A DNA stretch of 64,000 nt from CAYGZM01 sp964354365 (GCA_964354365.1 CAYGZM010000001.1:1-64000); one strand, 5' to 3'. Positions 33,889 through 43,625 are shown, counted from the first letter of the stretch. The notes: generated by a model from the sequence alone, not told the origin. Numbers and translations: made by a program.

Positions 33889-35807
33889 ACATTGACGAAG
33901 CAGCGCTTGACGAAACACTCAAGGCCCTCAAGGAGCGATTGATGCAGGCCAGGCTGCCCCAAGGGTCCTGGCAGGGGAGGCTATCCGGCAGCGCGCTATC
34001 AACTGCCACAGCCGTATTTGCGCTGTCGGTCGTGGATAAGGCGAAATACAACTTGCTCATCCGCAAGGGACTTGACTGGCTTATCGAGAACCAGAACTCC
34101 GACGGGGGATGGGGCGATACTGTTTCAAGTCTCAGTAATATCAGCACTACGATGCTTTGCTGGTCTGCACTGGCGATAGCCGGGCAGTCCAATCGCAGCG
34201 ACCGGGCTGTCGCAGAGGCTGAGTCCTGGCTTGTCGATTTCGCCGGCAGCCTCGAAGCGGGCGCTCTTGCAGAGGCGGTCGATAAGCAATATGGCCGGGA
34301 CCGAAGCTTCTCAGCGCCCATTCTGACTATGTGCGCCCTTGCAGGCAGACTGGGCGAGCCTCAGCAGGCCTGGCGAAGAATCAAGCCCTTGCCCTTTGAG
34401 CTGGCAATGCTGCCGCACACGCTCTTCAAGTGGCTGCGGCTGCCGGTCGTCAGCTATGCACTGCCAGCCTTAATTGCAATCGGGCAGGCCGGCTATCATC
34501 ATCGAAGGCCCATAAATCCCGTCGCACGTGTTGTGCGCCGGCTCTCGCGCAGAAAGACCCTCGATGTGCTTCGGGGCATACAGCCTGAGAATGGAGGTTT
34601 CCTTGAGGCTGCGCCCCTGACCGCCTTTGTCGTGATGAGCCTGGCTGCAAGTGGAGAAAGGGAAAATGTCGTTGTCTTAAAAGGCGTCGAATTTCTGGTC
34701 CGCTCAGTCAGAGACGACGGCAGTTGGCCCATTGACAGCAATCTTGCTACATGGGTCACGACGCTGTCGGTAAATGCACTCGCCGCCGCCCCGGAATGGC
34801 ATCAGGGACCTGCCGATGGCTTATGGCTGGCCTCCGAGCGCGACAAGATTCGCCGGATGCTGTTGGAATCGCAATATCGCTCTGAGCACCCTTACACGCA
34901 CGCCGCTCCCGGCGGCTGGGCCTGGACGGCTCTGCCCGGCGCCGTCCCCGACGCCGATGATACCGCCGGCGCGCTGATAGCCCTGCGCAATCTCGGGCCC
35001 CCGGATGAGGCTGTCACCGGCTCTGCGGTTGCGGGGATAAAGTGGCTGCTCGGGTTGCAGAACAGCGACGGCGGAATCCCGACCTTCTGCAGAGGCTGGA
35101 CGAATCTGCCCTTTGACCGCAGCGCCCCGGACCTCACCGCTCACGCCTTGGCGGCCTTAGCAGTATGGGCCGATTCCATACCGCCCGTTCTGCAAGGCCG
35201 GGTCGGTTTCAGACAGGCAATCAGAAAAGGGCTTGACTATCTTGTGCACGCGCAAAAACAAGATGGCTGCTGGGTTCCGCTGTGGTTCGGCAACCAGTCT
35301 GCGCCAAACTACGAAAACCCCGTCTATGGCACAGCTAAGGTGCTCACGGGTCTGCACAAATTGCCCTCGGAATTTGCCTCTGCCTACGCGCCAATGCTCG
35401 AAAAGGCGGCCACGTGGCTTCTGTCCGCCCAGAATTCGGATGGCGGATGGGGCGGCGACAAATCCGTCGCATCGTCCATAGAAGAGACGGCCCTTGCAGC
35501 GGATGCCCTGGCGGAATCGCTTCTAAGTCCAAGTAGTGGGACATTCGGGGCCTGCCCGCCGCGGCGGGCAGGCCGAGCGAGCTCTTCTTCGCAAGCGATT
35601 CAATCGGCTGTCTCGCGTGCGGTATCCTGGCTCATCGAACACACAGCCGGAGGCACATCAGTTGCGGCCTCACCTATCGGCCTGTACTTTGCGAGGCTCT
35701 GGTACTTTGAAGATTTGTATCCCGTGATTTTTACAGTATCCGCCCTGCAGAAGGTCAAGAACCTTTGCGGGCGGATACGGTGCACGGCGCAGCCCAGGCG
35801 GTCATAA
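33885..35807 (+). CDS. Squalene-hopene cyclase family class II terpene cyclase
   Basis: 640 residues from ATG 33885 (ATGA overlap with the preceding stop). Family length is 600-650. QW-type repeats are seen (ENQNSDGGWGD, NSDGGIPTF, KQDGCWVPLWFGNQ, AQNSDGGWGGD). The catalytic acid motif DADDT is at residues 356-360 (class II DxDD). It protonates and cyclises a linear polyprenoid such as squalene to hopene or a related product. The NQSAPNYENPVYGTAKVL segment is standard for the family. The C-terminal PPRRAGRASSSSQ is a palindrome-derived insert. Last of five coupled genes. The exact product cannot be predicted; the gene name shc is not used because no evidence fixes the substrate. Confidence 0.88.
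   Translation: MNIDEAALDETLKALKERLMQARLPQGSWQGRLSGSALSTATAVFALSVVDKAKYNLLIRKGLDWLIENQNSDGGWGDTVSSLSNISTTMLCWSALAIAGQSNRSDRAVAEAESWLVDFAGSLEAGALAEAVDKQYGRDRSFSAPILTMCALAGRLGEPQQAWRRIKPLPFELAMLPHTLFKWLRLPVVSYALPALIAIGQAGYHHRRPINPVARVVRRLSRRKTLDVLRGIQPENGGFLEAAPLTAFVVMSLAASGERENVVVLKGVEFLVRSVRDDGSWPIDSNLATWVTTLSVNALAAAPEWHQGPADGLWLASERDKIRRMLLESQYRSEHPYTHAAPGGWAWTALPGAVPDADDTAGALIALRNLGPPDEAVTGSAVAGIKWLLGLQNSDGGIPTFCRGWTNLPFDRSAPDLTAHALAALAVWADSIPPVLQGRVGFRQAIRKGLDYLVHAQKQDGCWVPLWFGNQSAPNYENPVYGTAKVLTGLHKLPSEFASAYAPMLEKAATWLLSAQNSDGGWGGDKSVASSIEETALAADALAESLLSPSSGTFGACPPRRAGRASSSSQAIQSAVSRAVSWLIEHTAGGTSVAASPIGLYFARLWYFEDLYPVIFTVSALQKVKNLCGRIRCTAQPRRS
35554..35569. repeat. 16-bp GC palindrome, copy c
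   Basis: Same palindrome, extended here to 22 bp (CCTGCCCGCCGCGGCGGGCAGG is at 35551-35572 as two 11-bp arms). It lies in the cyclase gene in a frame giving PPRRA, different from copies a and b. Confidence 0.85.
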
Positions 35808-35813
35808 AAACGT

Positions 35814-35853
35814 GGTGCTAAACACGGGCTGGAAGCCCGTGCTACTTAGCACC
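35814..35853. terminator. Double hairpin after the cyclase gene
   Basis: Outer arms GGTGCTAA (35814-35821) and TTAGCACC (35846-35853) enclose a perfect inner hairpin CACGGGCT-GGA-AGCCCGTG. It lies seven bases beyond the stop of the five-gene unit. Its inner part is shared with the coding-region elements (GGGCTGGAAGCCCGTG). No U-tract, so the terminator call is tentative. Confidence 0.4.
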
Positions 35854-35932
35854 GCCCAAAATAATCCTGTTCGCCGGACAAATAGGTTATAATACCCGGT
35901 TTGGATTCACTGTTTCTTGTGAACGAGGCAAT

Positions 35933-37117
35933 ATGAAAAAGGTGTGCTGTGTTTTGAAGACGACTTTGCTGAGGCGATGTGCTGGCATCATTTTATGTCT
36001 GTTGATTCTGATTGCAGCGGGTGACGCCGCCGGTGCGGCCCGCGGGCGAAGCAGGCCCGCCGCGGCGGGCAGGGAGAAACTCAGAAGGGCGCCTTCGCCG
36101 CGAACGGCGGTGGACCTCGAGGCCATTGCCTTCAAAATCGTGTATGAGACCTTTCGCAAGACCGACGGGGCGGAGAACTGGGAATTATTCATGATGAACG
36201 CCGACGGTTCCGACAAGGTCAACCTGACCGATACGCCCGACCTGGACGAGATGTATCCGCACGTCTCGCCGGACGCGAGCAGGATATGCTTCGTTGTGGA
36301 TGAGGGGGCCGGCAGAGAGAAGGTCCGAAACGTATATTATATGAACATTGACGGAACGCAGCGCGTCAAGGTTGCCGGAAACGCCCGCGAGCCCTGCTGG
36401 AGCCCCGACGGCAAAGAAATCGCATATCTCAGAGGCGAGTTCGAGCGATACAGCACAAGGGAGTATGCGACCTCGGAGCTTATGATCTACGATTTGCAGA
36501 CCGGCCTGCACGAGCAGCACCCGAACAAGGAGCTGCATCACATCTACGCCTTATGCTGGTCGCCCAATGGCCGGTGGTTCCTGTGTGCGGTGCAGGGCGG
36601 AATGGGATTCAGTGACACGATCCTCGCCTTCGAGGCCGACGGAACAAAGGTCTTCGACCTCGAGCAGTACGGCGTCCGGGGCTGCAGGCCGGACCTCAGC
36701 GCCGACGGCAAGATGATGACCTGGGGCGAGACGGATTGGGAGCTGTGCTTAGGCGATATCGACCTGACGGGCGATGTGCCCAACGTTACGAATGTCCGCA
36801 AGATACTCGGCTGCGTCCACGCCGCTAAGGTCTATCACGTCGATTTCTCGCCGGACGGCAAGTATCTTGCCTTTAGCTACGGCCCCCAGGATGGGGGCCA
36901 GCAGGTCGGCGGAATGGCCGAAGGATGGAATATCTGCGTCGCCGATATGACCGGAAAATGGGTCAAAGTCACCATCGACGGAAACCACAACAAAGAGCCC
37001 GACTGGGTCCCTATCCCCACTGCGCCCAGCGCCGCGCAGAATAATATGAAAGAAAATCCTCTTAGAGAGCTGTTGGCCCATCCATTGATTCAGCCGAACG
37101 CCCCAAAGGCCAATTGA
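35933..37117 (+). CDS. Exported TolB-like propeller protein, paralogue 1
   Basis: 394 residues; start ATG 35933 with GAGG upstream. A signal peptide (about 1-35) precedes a beta-propeller of WD40-like PD40 repeats: FKIVYETFRKTDGAENWELF, YPHVSPDASRICFVVDE, CWSPDGKEIAYLR, CWSPNGRWFLCAVQGG, RPDLSADGKMMTWGE and FSPDGKYLAFSYGP. It resembles the TolB propeller but lacks the rest of the Tol system. Two paralogues follow. Between the signal peptide and the first blade there is an RGRSRPAAAGREKLRRAP segment, absent from the others, made by a GC palindrome. The function is unknown; such proteins may bind peptides or glycans at the surface. Confidence 0.82.
   Translation: MKKVCCVLKTTLLRRCAGIILCLLILIAAGDAAGAARGRSRPAAAGREKLRRAPSPRTAVDLEAIAFKIVYETFRKTDGAENWELFMMNADGSDKVNLTDTPDLDEMYPHVSPDASRICFVVDEGAGREKVRNVYYMNIDGTQRVKVAGNAREPCWSPDGKEIAYLRGEFERYSTREYATSELMIYDLQTGLHEQHPNKELHHIYALCWSPNGRWFLCAVQGGMGFSDTILAFEADGTKVFDLEQYGVRGCRPDLSADGKMMTWGETDWELCLGDIDLTGDVPNVTNVRKILGCVHAAKVYHVDFSPDGKYLAFSYGPQDGGQQVGGMAEGWNICVADMTGKWVKVTIDGNHNKEPDWVPIPTAPSAAQNNMKENPLRELLAHPLIQPNAPKAN
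36055..36070. repeat. 16-bp GC palindrome, copy d
   Basis: Same palindrome, in propeller paralogue 1, coding RPAAAG. The other two propeller paralogues lack the segment, which argues for insertion here. Confidence 0.85.
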
Positions 37118-37566
37118 TTTCGGTGATGGTCGCTCTGCTTTTTGTAGGGTGGGTTGTACCCACCATTTTGCTCCCAAAAACAGTGTAAATCCGTGTCAAA
37201 GAGCAAAAAGCCGCGGTGCACTCCCGTGTTGCTGTGAGTTTACATAGTCCCCAAGGATTTTCAAGGGGAAAATTCTGTCGTAATAATTCGTGCGTGAAAA
37301 TGAGTCGCCTTTGGGGGACGCAGATTCGGATTTCATGCACCCCCCAGCCGAAGCCGGATGTTAGGCAGGGCCCGGCCCGTTGTTACGTGCATCCAGCCAC
37401 GAGGTAGTCGATGAATCTGGCTTTGGAGGCTGGGTGAATGAAAAGATAGAACCAGACCGCGAAGCGGCTGGTCACCAGAAATTGTTTGTGTATCCCATTC
37501 AAATCGGCTAAAAAGTCAATATCCAATAACAGTGTTAATCTGTATCAGAAAAAGGCAGGAGACTGT
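37118..37566. other. Intergenic region with hairpins
   Basis: About 450 bp. At 37147-37163 GGTGGGT-TGT-ACCCACC forms a perfect hairpin, a sort of repeat often found dispersed. A second stem, CCGC-GAA-GCGG, lies near 37457-37467. No convincing gene. Confidence 0.5.
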
Positions 37567-38640
37567 ATGTTGCGTGGAACAAATTTCAGAAGGGCGGTGG
37601 CCACCGGCGGTAAGGCGGTTGTTGGTCTGGTGGCGGTGCTGTGTCTTTTCCCGGTCGGCAGGGCTATATCGGCTGAGCAAGCCGTTAAACCCTCGCCTGC
37701 GTCGGAGCTTTCATTAAAGGATGTCCCTTTCAAGTTGGTCTATGAAACGTACCGCCAGACCAACGGCAAGGAGAACTGGGAGCTTTACCTGATAAATGCG
37801 GACGGCTCAAATCCGGTCAACCTGACCAGCACGCCGGACCTTGATGAGATGTATCCGCACGTCTCGCCTGATGCGAAGAAGATTTGCTTTGAGGCCGATG
37901 AGATGATAGAGGGGCGGAAGGTCCGCAACGTGTATTATATGAATATGGACGGCTCGGGCCGGGTGAAAATCGCCGACAACGCCCGCCAGGCCTGCTGGAG
38001 CCCGGACTGCAAGGCCATAGCCTATGCCAAAGCCGAGTTTGAGCGTTACACCACGAGCGATTATGCCACGAGGGGCCTTTTCATTTACGACCTCGAAACC
38101 GCCGCGCACAAAGAACACCCAAACAAGGACCTCTTCCACCTTTACAATATCAACTGGTCGCCCGACGGCAAGTGGTTCGTCGCCACGGTGCACGGGGCAA
38201 TGGGCTATAAGCACACCAACCTGGCCGTGGAGGCCGACGGCGTCAAAGTCTATGACCTGGGGTTTCCGGGCTGCCGGCCGGACCTCAGCCCCGACGGCAA
38301 GAGCGTAGTGTGGTGCCCCGACGAGAAGGTGCTGTGGGGCGGCGACCTGGATTTGACCTCGCCCGCGCCGAAGGTCACGAACCGGCGCATCATTTTCGCA
38401 CAGTCGGGCTCCGACATTTTTCAGCAGCAGGCCGACTGGTCGCCGGACGGCAGGTTCATTGCGTTTGGCCGAGGCCCGCAAAAAGGCGGAGGCGGCCGTT
38501 ACCCCGTCGAACCGGGCTGCCCGGCCAAAGGCTGGAATATCTGCATCGGAGACTTGACGGGCAAGTGGGTGGAGATCACCACCGACGGCAATCACAATAA
38601 AGAGCCGGATTGGGTCCCGATTCCGACCGTAAAGCGATAG
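37567..38640 (+). CDS. Exported TolB-like propeller protein, paralogue 2
   Basis: 357 residues from ATG 37567, preceded by GGCAGGAG. Signal peptide to about residue 38 (ending AISAEQ). The body matches the first propeller blade by blade (FKLVYETYRQTNGKENWELY, YPHVSPDAKKICFEADEM, CWSPDCKAIAYAKAEFERYT, RPDLSPDGKSVVWCP, DWSPDGRFIAFGRGP). The region after residue 230 is shorter than in paralogue 1. Function unknown, same family and probably same role; tandem duplication with differing spacers is the likeliest origin. Confidence 0.82.
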   Translation: MLRGTNFRRAVATGGKAVVGLVAVLCLFPVGRAISAEQAVKPSPASELSLKDVPFKLVYETYRQTNGKENWELYLINADGSNPVNLTSTPDLDEMYPHVSPDAKKICFEADEMIEGRKVRNVYYMNMDGSGRVKIADNARQACWSPDCKAIAYAKAEFERYTTSDYATRGLFIYDLETAAHKEHPNKDLFHLYNINWSPDGKWFVATVHGAMGYKHTNLAVEADGVKVYDLGFPGCRPDLSPDGKSVVWCPDEKVLWGGDLDLTSPAPKVTNRRIIFAQSGSDIFQQQADWSPDGRFIAFGRGPQKGGGGRYPVEPGCPAKGWNICIGDLTGKWVEITTDGNHNKEPDWVPIPTVKR

Positions 38641-39180
<540 letters not shown>

Positions 39181-40263
39181 ATGGCAAATACGTCGCGCGA
39201 TGATGTAAAACGCTTGTTCGCAGTGTACGCGGTTGTTATTGCGGTTCTACCGTTTGTCTTGGTTCTCGCAGACCGGGCCGTTTGCAGTGAGCAGTCCGAG
39301 GGGAAAGCCGACCCTAAGCTGTTGCCCTCGCCGGCCTCCGAGCTGCCGTTGAAAGATGTTCCTTTTAAGATAGTGTATGAAACCTATCGCAAGACCAACG
39401 GCAAGGACAATTGGGAGCTGTACCTGATAAATGCGGACGGCTCCAATCCGGTCAACTTGACCAACACGCCGGACGTCGATGAGATGTATCCTCACGCCTC
39501 GCCGGACGGCACGAAACTCTCTTTCGTCGCCGATGAAGGAGCGGGTGACCAGAAGGTCCGAAACGTCTATTTTATGAACATCGACGGAACGGGCCGGGTG
39601 AAGGTTGCCGATAATGCCCGGCAGCCCTGCTGGAGCCCAGACGGCAAAACCATCGCATATCTAAAGGCGGAATTCGAGCGCTACACAATCAAGGATTACG
39701 CCACCACGGGGATATACTTCTACGACACAAAGACCGCCAGGCACACTCAGCATCCGAACAAGAATCTGTATCACCTTTACAATATCTCCTGGTCGTTCGA
39801 CGGCAAGTGGTTTCTGGCCACCGTCCACGGAGGAATGAATTTCGACCACGCGATATTGGCCATCGAGGCCGATGGCATGGGCGTTTATGATTTGACGAAA
39901 TATGGCGTCACCGGCTGCCGACCCGACTTCTGTTACAACGACAAGAAGCTGACCTGGGGCCTGAGCGACTGGGATTTATGCGTGGCCGATATCGACCTTG
40001 CGCCCGGCAAGGCCGAGGTCAGCAACGTCCGAAAGATCGTCAAGTGCCAGAAAGACCACGAAGTATATCACACTGATTTCTCGCCCGACGGCAAGTACAT
40101 TGCCTTCAGCTACGGCCCCGAGGGGCAGGAGCAGGTAGGCGGCATGGCGCCCGGCTGGAACATCTGCGTCAGTGATTTGACGGGCAAGTGGGTGCAGGTC
40201 ACTACCGACGGCAATCACAACAAGGAGCCGGATTGGGTCCCGGTGCGAATCCCAAGCCGCTAA
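39181..40263 (+). CDS. Exported TolB-like propeller protein, paralogue 3
   Basis: 360 residues from ATG 39181, preceded by GGAGA. Signal peptide to about residue 35 (ending DRAVCSEQ). Blades again match: FKIVYETYRKTNGKDNWELY, YPHASPDGTKLSFVADEG, CWSPDGKTIAYLKAEFERYT, SWSFDGKWFLATVHGG, FSPDGKYIAFSYGPEGQ. Ends DLTGKWVQVTTDGNHNKEPD, a tail shared by all three. Three tandem paralogues in 4.3 kb suggest dosage or variation of a surface factor. No ligand is evident. Confidence 0.82.
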   Translation: MANTSRDDVKRLFAVYAVVIAVLPFVLVLADRAVCSEQSEGKADPKLLPSPASELPLKDVPFKIVYETYRKTNGKDNWELYLINADGSNPVNLTNTPDVDEMYPHASPDGTKLSFVADEGAGDQKVRNVYFMNIDGTGRVKVADNARQPCWSPDGKTIAYLKAEFERYTIKDYATTGIYFYDTKTARHTQHPNKNLYHLYNISWSFDGKWFLATVHGGMNFDHAILAIEADGMGVYDLTKYGVTGCRPDFCYNDKKLTWGLSDWDLCVADIDLAPGKAEVSNVRKIVKCQKDHEVYHTDFSPDGKYIAFSYGPEGQEQVGGMAPGWNICVSDLTGKWVQVTTDGNHNKEPDWVPVRIPSR

Positions 40264-40289
40264 ATCGTTATTGGAGACTCGCTGCATAC

Positions 40290-40367
40290 TATGTATCAGT
40301 GTCATTCCTGCGACGGCAGGAATCCAGTTATGTATCAATGTCATTCCTGCGAAGGCAGGAATCCAGT
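40290..40367. repeat. Two tandem 39-bp repeats
   Basis: Units at 40290-40328 and 40329-40367 differ at two positions; each holds an ATTCCTGCG / GCAGGAAT inverted pair. They lie just upstream of the FGE-HDAC fusion gene. Confidence 0.9.
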
Positions 40368-40383
40368 TTTTCGATGAAGAAGA

Positions 40384-42219
40384 ATGACCGTGCCATCAAA
40401 CAAACGATTTGCTTATGTCTCTTGTCTGCTGCTATTGGCAATTGCTCCTGGCTGTCGGCGTGAAGAAGACTCGGCCGCCGCCCCGCAGGTTGTAACGACG
40501 AAGACCGGAATTGAAATGATAGCAATTCCCGGCGGCTTCTTTGAAATGGGAAGCGCCAAGGACCAGCCCGACGAGTCGCCCGTGCACAGGGTATGGGTCA
40601 GCCCTTTTCTGATGGACAGGTTTGAGGTCGTTCAGGAGCAGTTCAAGAAACTCCAGATCTCCGACCCCTCTCATTTCAAGAATCCAAAGAACCCGCTGGA
40701 GCAGATAAACTGGACCGATGCCGCGATGTACTGCAATGAGCGTTCCTTGGCTGAGGGTTTTGATCCCTGCTACGATGAGAAAACCTGGCGGTGCAGCTTC
40801 AAGGCAAATGGGTACCGCCTCCCCACCGAGGCCGAATGGGAGTACGCCTGTCGCGCCGGCACGACAACAAAATACTTCTTCGGCAGCGATGCCCGCAAGC
40901 TCAAAGACTACGCCTGGTTCAAGGACAGCTCCTCCGGCAAAACGCACCCCGTAGGCCAGAGGAAACCCAATCCGTGGGGACTTCACGACATGTACGGCAA
41001 CGTAGCCGAGTGGTGTAACGATTTCTATTCCAAAAACTACTACGCACAAAGCGATGCCAAAGACCCTAAGGGACCGGTCAAGGCCCCCGAAAGGGCCCTG
41101 CGCGGCGGGGCGTGGAACTCCAGGGCCGATGCCTGCCGATCCGCCTACCGCGCGAGCGACCCTTCCATAGACGATACCTGCCTTGCGAGCGACGCCGTTG
41201 GCTTTCGCTGTGTAAGAAACGCACCCGACAACGTATCGAGCGAGCCGAATATGACAGCAAATAATCCACACAACAGCGCGTCCAAGACGGGTTTGGTCTA
41301 TGATGATATTTACCTTGAGCACAAAACGACCCCCGGCCACCCGGAACGTCCCGAAAGGCTGACCGGGATACTCGATAACTTGAAGGCAAAGGGGCTGATG
41401 GATAAAATGACTCTTCTGAAACCGGCCCCGGCGTCGCTCGAATGGATCAAGACGATTCACTCACAGCAGTACATTGACCGCGTGCAAGAGAGCTGCCGGG
41501 ACGGGACGGCGCACCTGGATTCGGCCGACACGCCCATTTCGCCGAAATCGTACGAAGCCGCCCTTACGGCTGCGGGCGGAGTGCTCGCGGCCGTCGATGC
41601 GGTTATGGAAGGCAAGGTGGATAACGCCTTCTGTGCCGTTCGCCCGCCCGGCCACCACGCGATTGAGAACAGGGCAATGGGTTTCTGCATCTTTAACAAC
41701 GTCGCTATCGGCGCCCGGTACATTCAAAAGAAATGCGGATTGTCAAAGGTGCTCATCGTTGACTGGGACGTGCACCACGGCAACGGAACGCAGGCGGCAT
41801 TCTACGATGACCCAACGGTGCTGTACTTCAGCGTGCATCAATATCCCTTTTATCCGGGCACGGGCAGCGAGGCGGAAAAAGGCGGCGGCAAGGGCGTCAA
41901 TCACACTATCAACGTGCCTCTCCCCGCCCGTTCCGGCGACGATGTTTATATCAAGGCCTTCGAGGAGAAACTCCGGCCCGCCGCCCTTGATTTCGCCCCC
42001 GATTTTGTGCTCATCTCCGCCGGCTTTGATGCCCACGAGAGCGACCTGCTCGGCGGAATGGCCGTTACCGCCGATGGATTCGCCCGGCTCACCCAAATCG
42101 TTAAGGCAATCGCTCAAAAGTCTTGCCGGGGCCGGCTTGTCTCCGTTCTTGAAGGAGGCTACCAGCTAAAAGGATTGGCCGACTCCGTGGAAGCACACAT
42201 CCGCGTCTTAATGAGGTAG
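40384..42219 (+). CDS. FGE-sulfatase-fold domain fused to histone deacetylase-family domain
   Basis: 611 residues; the N-terminus has an export or lipoprotein-like segment (LLLLAIAPGC). Residues about 40-280 are an FGE/SUMF1-type fold: GFFEMGSAKDQPDESPVH, NGYRLPTEAEWEYACRAG, HDMYGNVAEWC and RALRGGAWNSRADACRSAYR. In true FGEs the last stretch has two Cys; here the first is Ser246 and only Cys251 remains, so it is probably not a formylglycine generator. Residues about 300-611 are a class II HDAC/acetylpolyamine amidohydrolase domain with intact zinc-site motifs (RPPGHHA at 420, DWDVHHGNG at 460, SAGFDAHESD). No stop lies between; Met290 is a possible internal start. Deacetylates an unknown acetyl-amide or ester. 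Confidence 0.82.
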   Translation: MTVPSNKRFAYVSCLLLLAIAPGCRREEDSAAAPQVVTTKTGIEMIAIPGGFFEMGSAKDQPDESPVHRVWVSPFLMDRFEVVQEQFKKLQISDPSHFKNPKNPLEQINWTDAAMYCNERSLAEGFDPCYDEKTWRCSFKANGYRLPTEAEWEYACRAGTTTKYFFGSDARKLKDYAWFKDSSSGKTHPVGQRKPNPWGLHDMYGNVAEWCNDFYSKNYYAQSDAKDPKGPVKAPERALRGGAWNSRADACRSAYRASDPSIDDTCLASDAVGFRCVRNAPDNVSSEPNMTANNPHNSASKTGLVYDDIYLEHKTTPGHPERPERLTGILDNLKAKGLMDKMTLLKPAPASLEWIKTIHSQQYIDRVQESCRDGTAHLDSADTPISPKSYEAALTAAGGVLAAVDAVMEGKVDNAFCAVRPPGHHAIENRAMGFCIFNNVAIGARYIQKKCGLSKVLIVDWDVHHGNGTQAAFYDDPTVLYFSVHQYPFYPGTGSEAEKGGGKGVNHTINVPLPARSGDDVYIKAFEEKLRPAALDFAPDFVLISAGFDAHESDLLGGMAVTADGFARLTQIVKAIAQKSCRGRLVSVLEGGYQLKGLADSVEAHIRVLMR

Positions 42220-42229
42220 AAGGGCGAAA

Positions 42230-43624
42230 ATGTACTTCCAAACCTGGCCGTTCGCACTGTTCTTCCTGGTTCTCTTTCCCGTCTATCTCGCCCTCAAGGC
42301 GACGCGCCTGCGAATTCCATTGCTCCTGGCCGCTTCCCTCTTTTTCTACGCCTGGGGCAAGCCCTCGCACCTGATTGTTGTCCTGTATCTGTTTCTCATC
42401 CTGTATGTCAGTTTCGTTGACTACCTGATGGTCGTGCTGATGTCGGCCGGCAGGTTCAGGAAATTGTGGCTTGCCGTCAGCATAGTCAACGGCCTGGCCC
42501 TGCTTGGCATCTTCAAATACGGCGCCTTCATCACCGATAACTTGAATGTTCTTCTGTCATCGCTGGGCGTTCCATACCTCATCCCGGCCCCCGGCATACT
42601 TCTGCCCGTGGGTCTGTCCTTCTACATCTTCCAGTCGATGAGCTACACCATCGACTGCTATCGCGGCGGCATCGAAAGAGAAAAGAGCTTTCTAAGATAC
42701 GCTGCTTTCGTCGCGTTCTTCCCGCGTCTGCTGGCCGGCCCCATCGAAAGGGCCAAAAACCTCCTGCCTCAGTTGCGCAAGACGCCGGCGGTCTCGAAGC
42801 AGGACATAGCCGACGGCCTGTCACTCTTCGTTGTGGGTCTGTTCAAGAAAATTGCCCTCGCCGACTATCTCGCGCTCTACGTCAACAAGGTCTATGCCGC
42901 CCCCGACCAGTTTCAGTCGCCCGCCCTGGTCCTGGCGACCTTCCTGTTTGCCTGGCAGATATATTTCGACTTCAGCGGCTACACCGATATGGCGCGGGGC
43001 GTCGCGCGACTGATGGGCCTTCGCCTTATGCTCAACTTCAACAACCCGTATCTGGCCTCAAGCCTCGGCGACTTCTGGGGAAGGTGGCACATCAGCCTCT
43101 CATCCTGGTTCAAGGACTATGTCTATATCCCCATCGGCGGCAACCGCAAAGGCGCATTCAACACTTACAGAAACATGTTCATAACGATGGTGCTCTCGGG
43201 CCTGTGGCACGGCGCCGCCTGGACGTTTGTTATATGGGGCGCCGTCCACGCACTTGGGCGATTCCTTACGCGAGAGCTCGAACGAACCTCGTTCTATAAG
43301 GACAGGGTCCCAAAGTTATTTAAGCAGCTATTCGTTTTCGTGTTCGTCACCTTCGCCTGGATATTCTTCAGGGCCGATACCATAACCGACGCCTGGGTCG
43401 TCATCAGCAGGATATTCACCGCCGGATTTGCGAATCCTGATTGCCCGTTACTCGCGCTGGGTTTGATTTTTGCGGTTTGGATCTACCAGTTTGCTTATGA
43501 ATCCAGACTAAGATCGATTCTCGAATTGCGCCTTGTGCGCATAGCCCTGATTGTGCTTATGGTTCTGTACCTGGCCGTCTTTGCTCCTTCGAGCAGCCAG
43601 GCATTTATATATATGCAGTTTTGA
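42230..43624 (+). CDS. MBOAT O-acyltransferase (AlgI-like)
   Basis: 464 residues; ATG 42230 is only 11 bp after the previous stop, so the genes are probably co-transcribed. Multi-pass membrane protein with about ten hydrophobic segments. The AlgI-like core includes SYTIDCYRGG, FPRLLAGPIERA, FDFSGYTDMARGVARLMG, FWGRWHISLSSWFKDYVYIP and LSGLWHGAAWTF; the His in LWHGAAW is the MBOAT catalytic histidine. Members transfer acyl (usually acetyl) groups across or within the membrane to extracellular polysaccharides. It pairs with the SGNH protein that follows. Confidence 0.88.
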   Translation: MYFQTWPFALFFLVLFPVYLALKATRLRIPLLLAASLFFYAWGKPSHLIVVLYLFLILYVSFVDYLMVVLMSAGRFRKLWLAVSIVNGLALLGIFKYGAFITDNLNVLLSSLGVPYLIPAPGILLPVGLSFYIFQSMSYTIDCYRGGIEREKSFLRYAAFVAFFPRLLAGPIERAKNLLPQLRKTPAVSKQDIADGLSLFVVGLFKKIALADYLALYVNKVYAAPDQFQSPALVLATFLFAWQIYFDFSGYTDMARGVARLMGLRLMLNFNNPYLASSLGDFWGRWHISLSSWFKDYVYIPIGGNRKGAFNTYRNMFITMVLSGLWHGAAWTFVIWGAVHALGRFLTRELERTSFYKDRVPKLFKQLFVFVFVTFAWIFFRADTITDAWVVISRIFTAGFANPDCPLLALGLIFAVWIYQFAYESRLRSILELRLVRIALIVLMVLYLAVFAPSSSQAFIYMQF

Positions 43625-43625
43625 T

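Noticed and set aside
40290..40367. CRISPR array
   Set aside because: Only two adjoining repeat units without spacers; no cas genes.
40384..41250. Functional formylglycine-generating enzyme for the sulfatase at 23777
   Set aside because: The first active-site Cys is Ser246.
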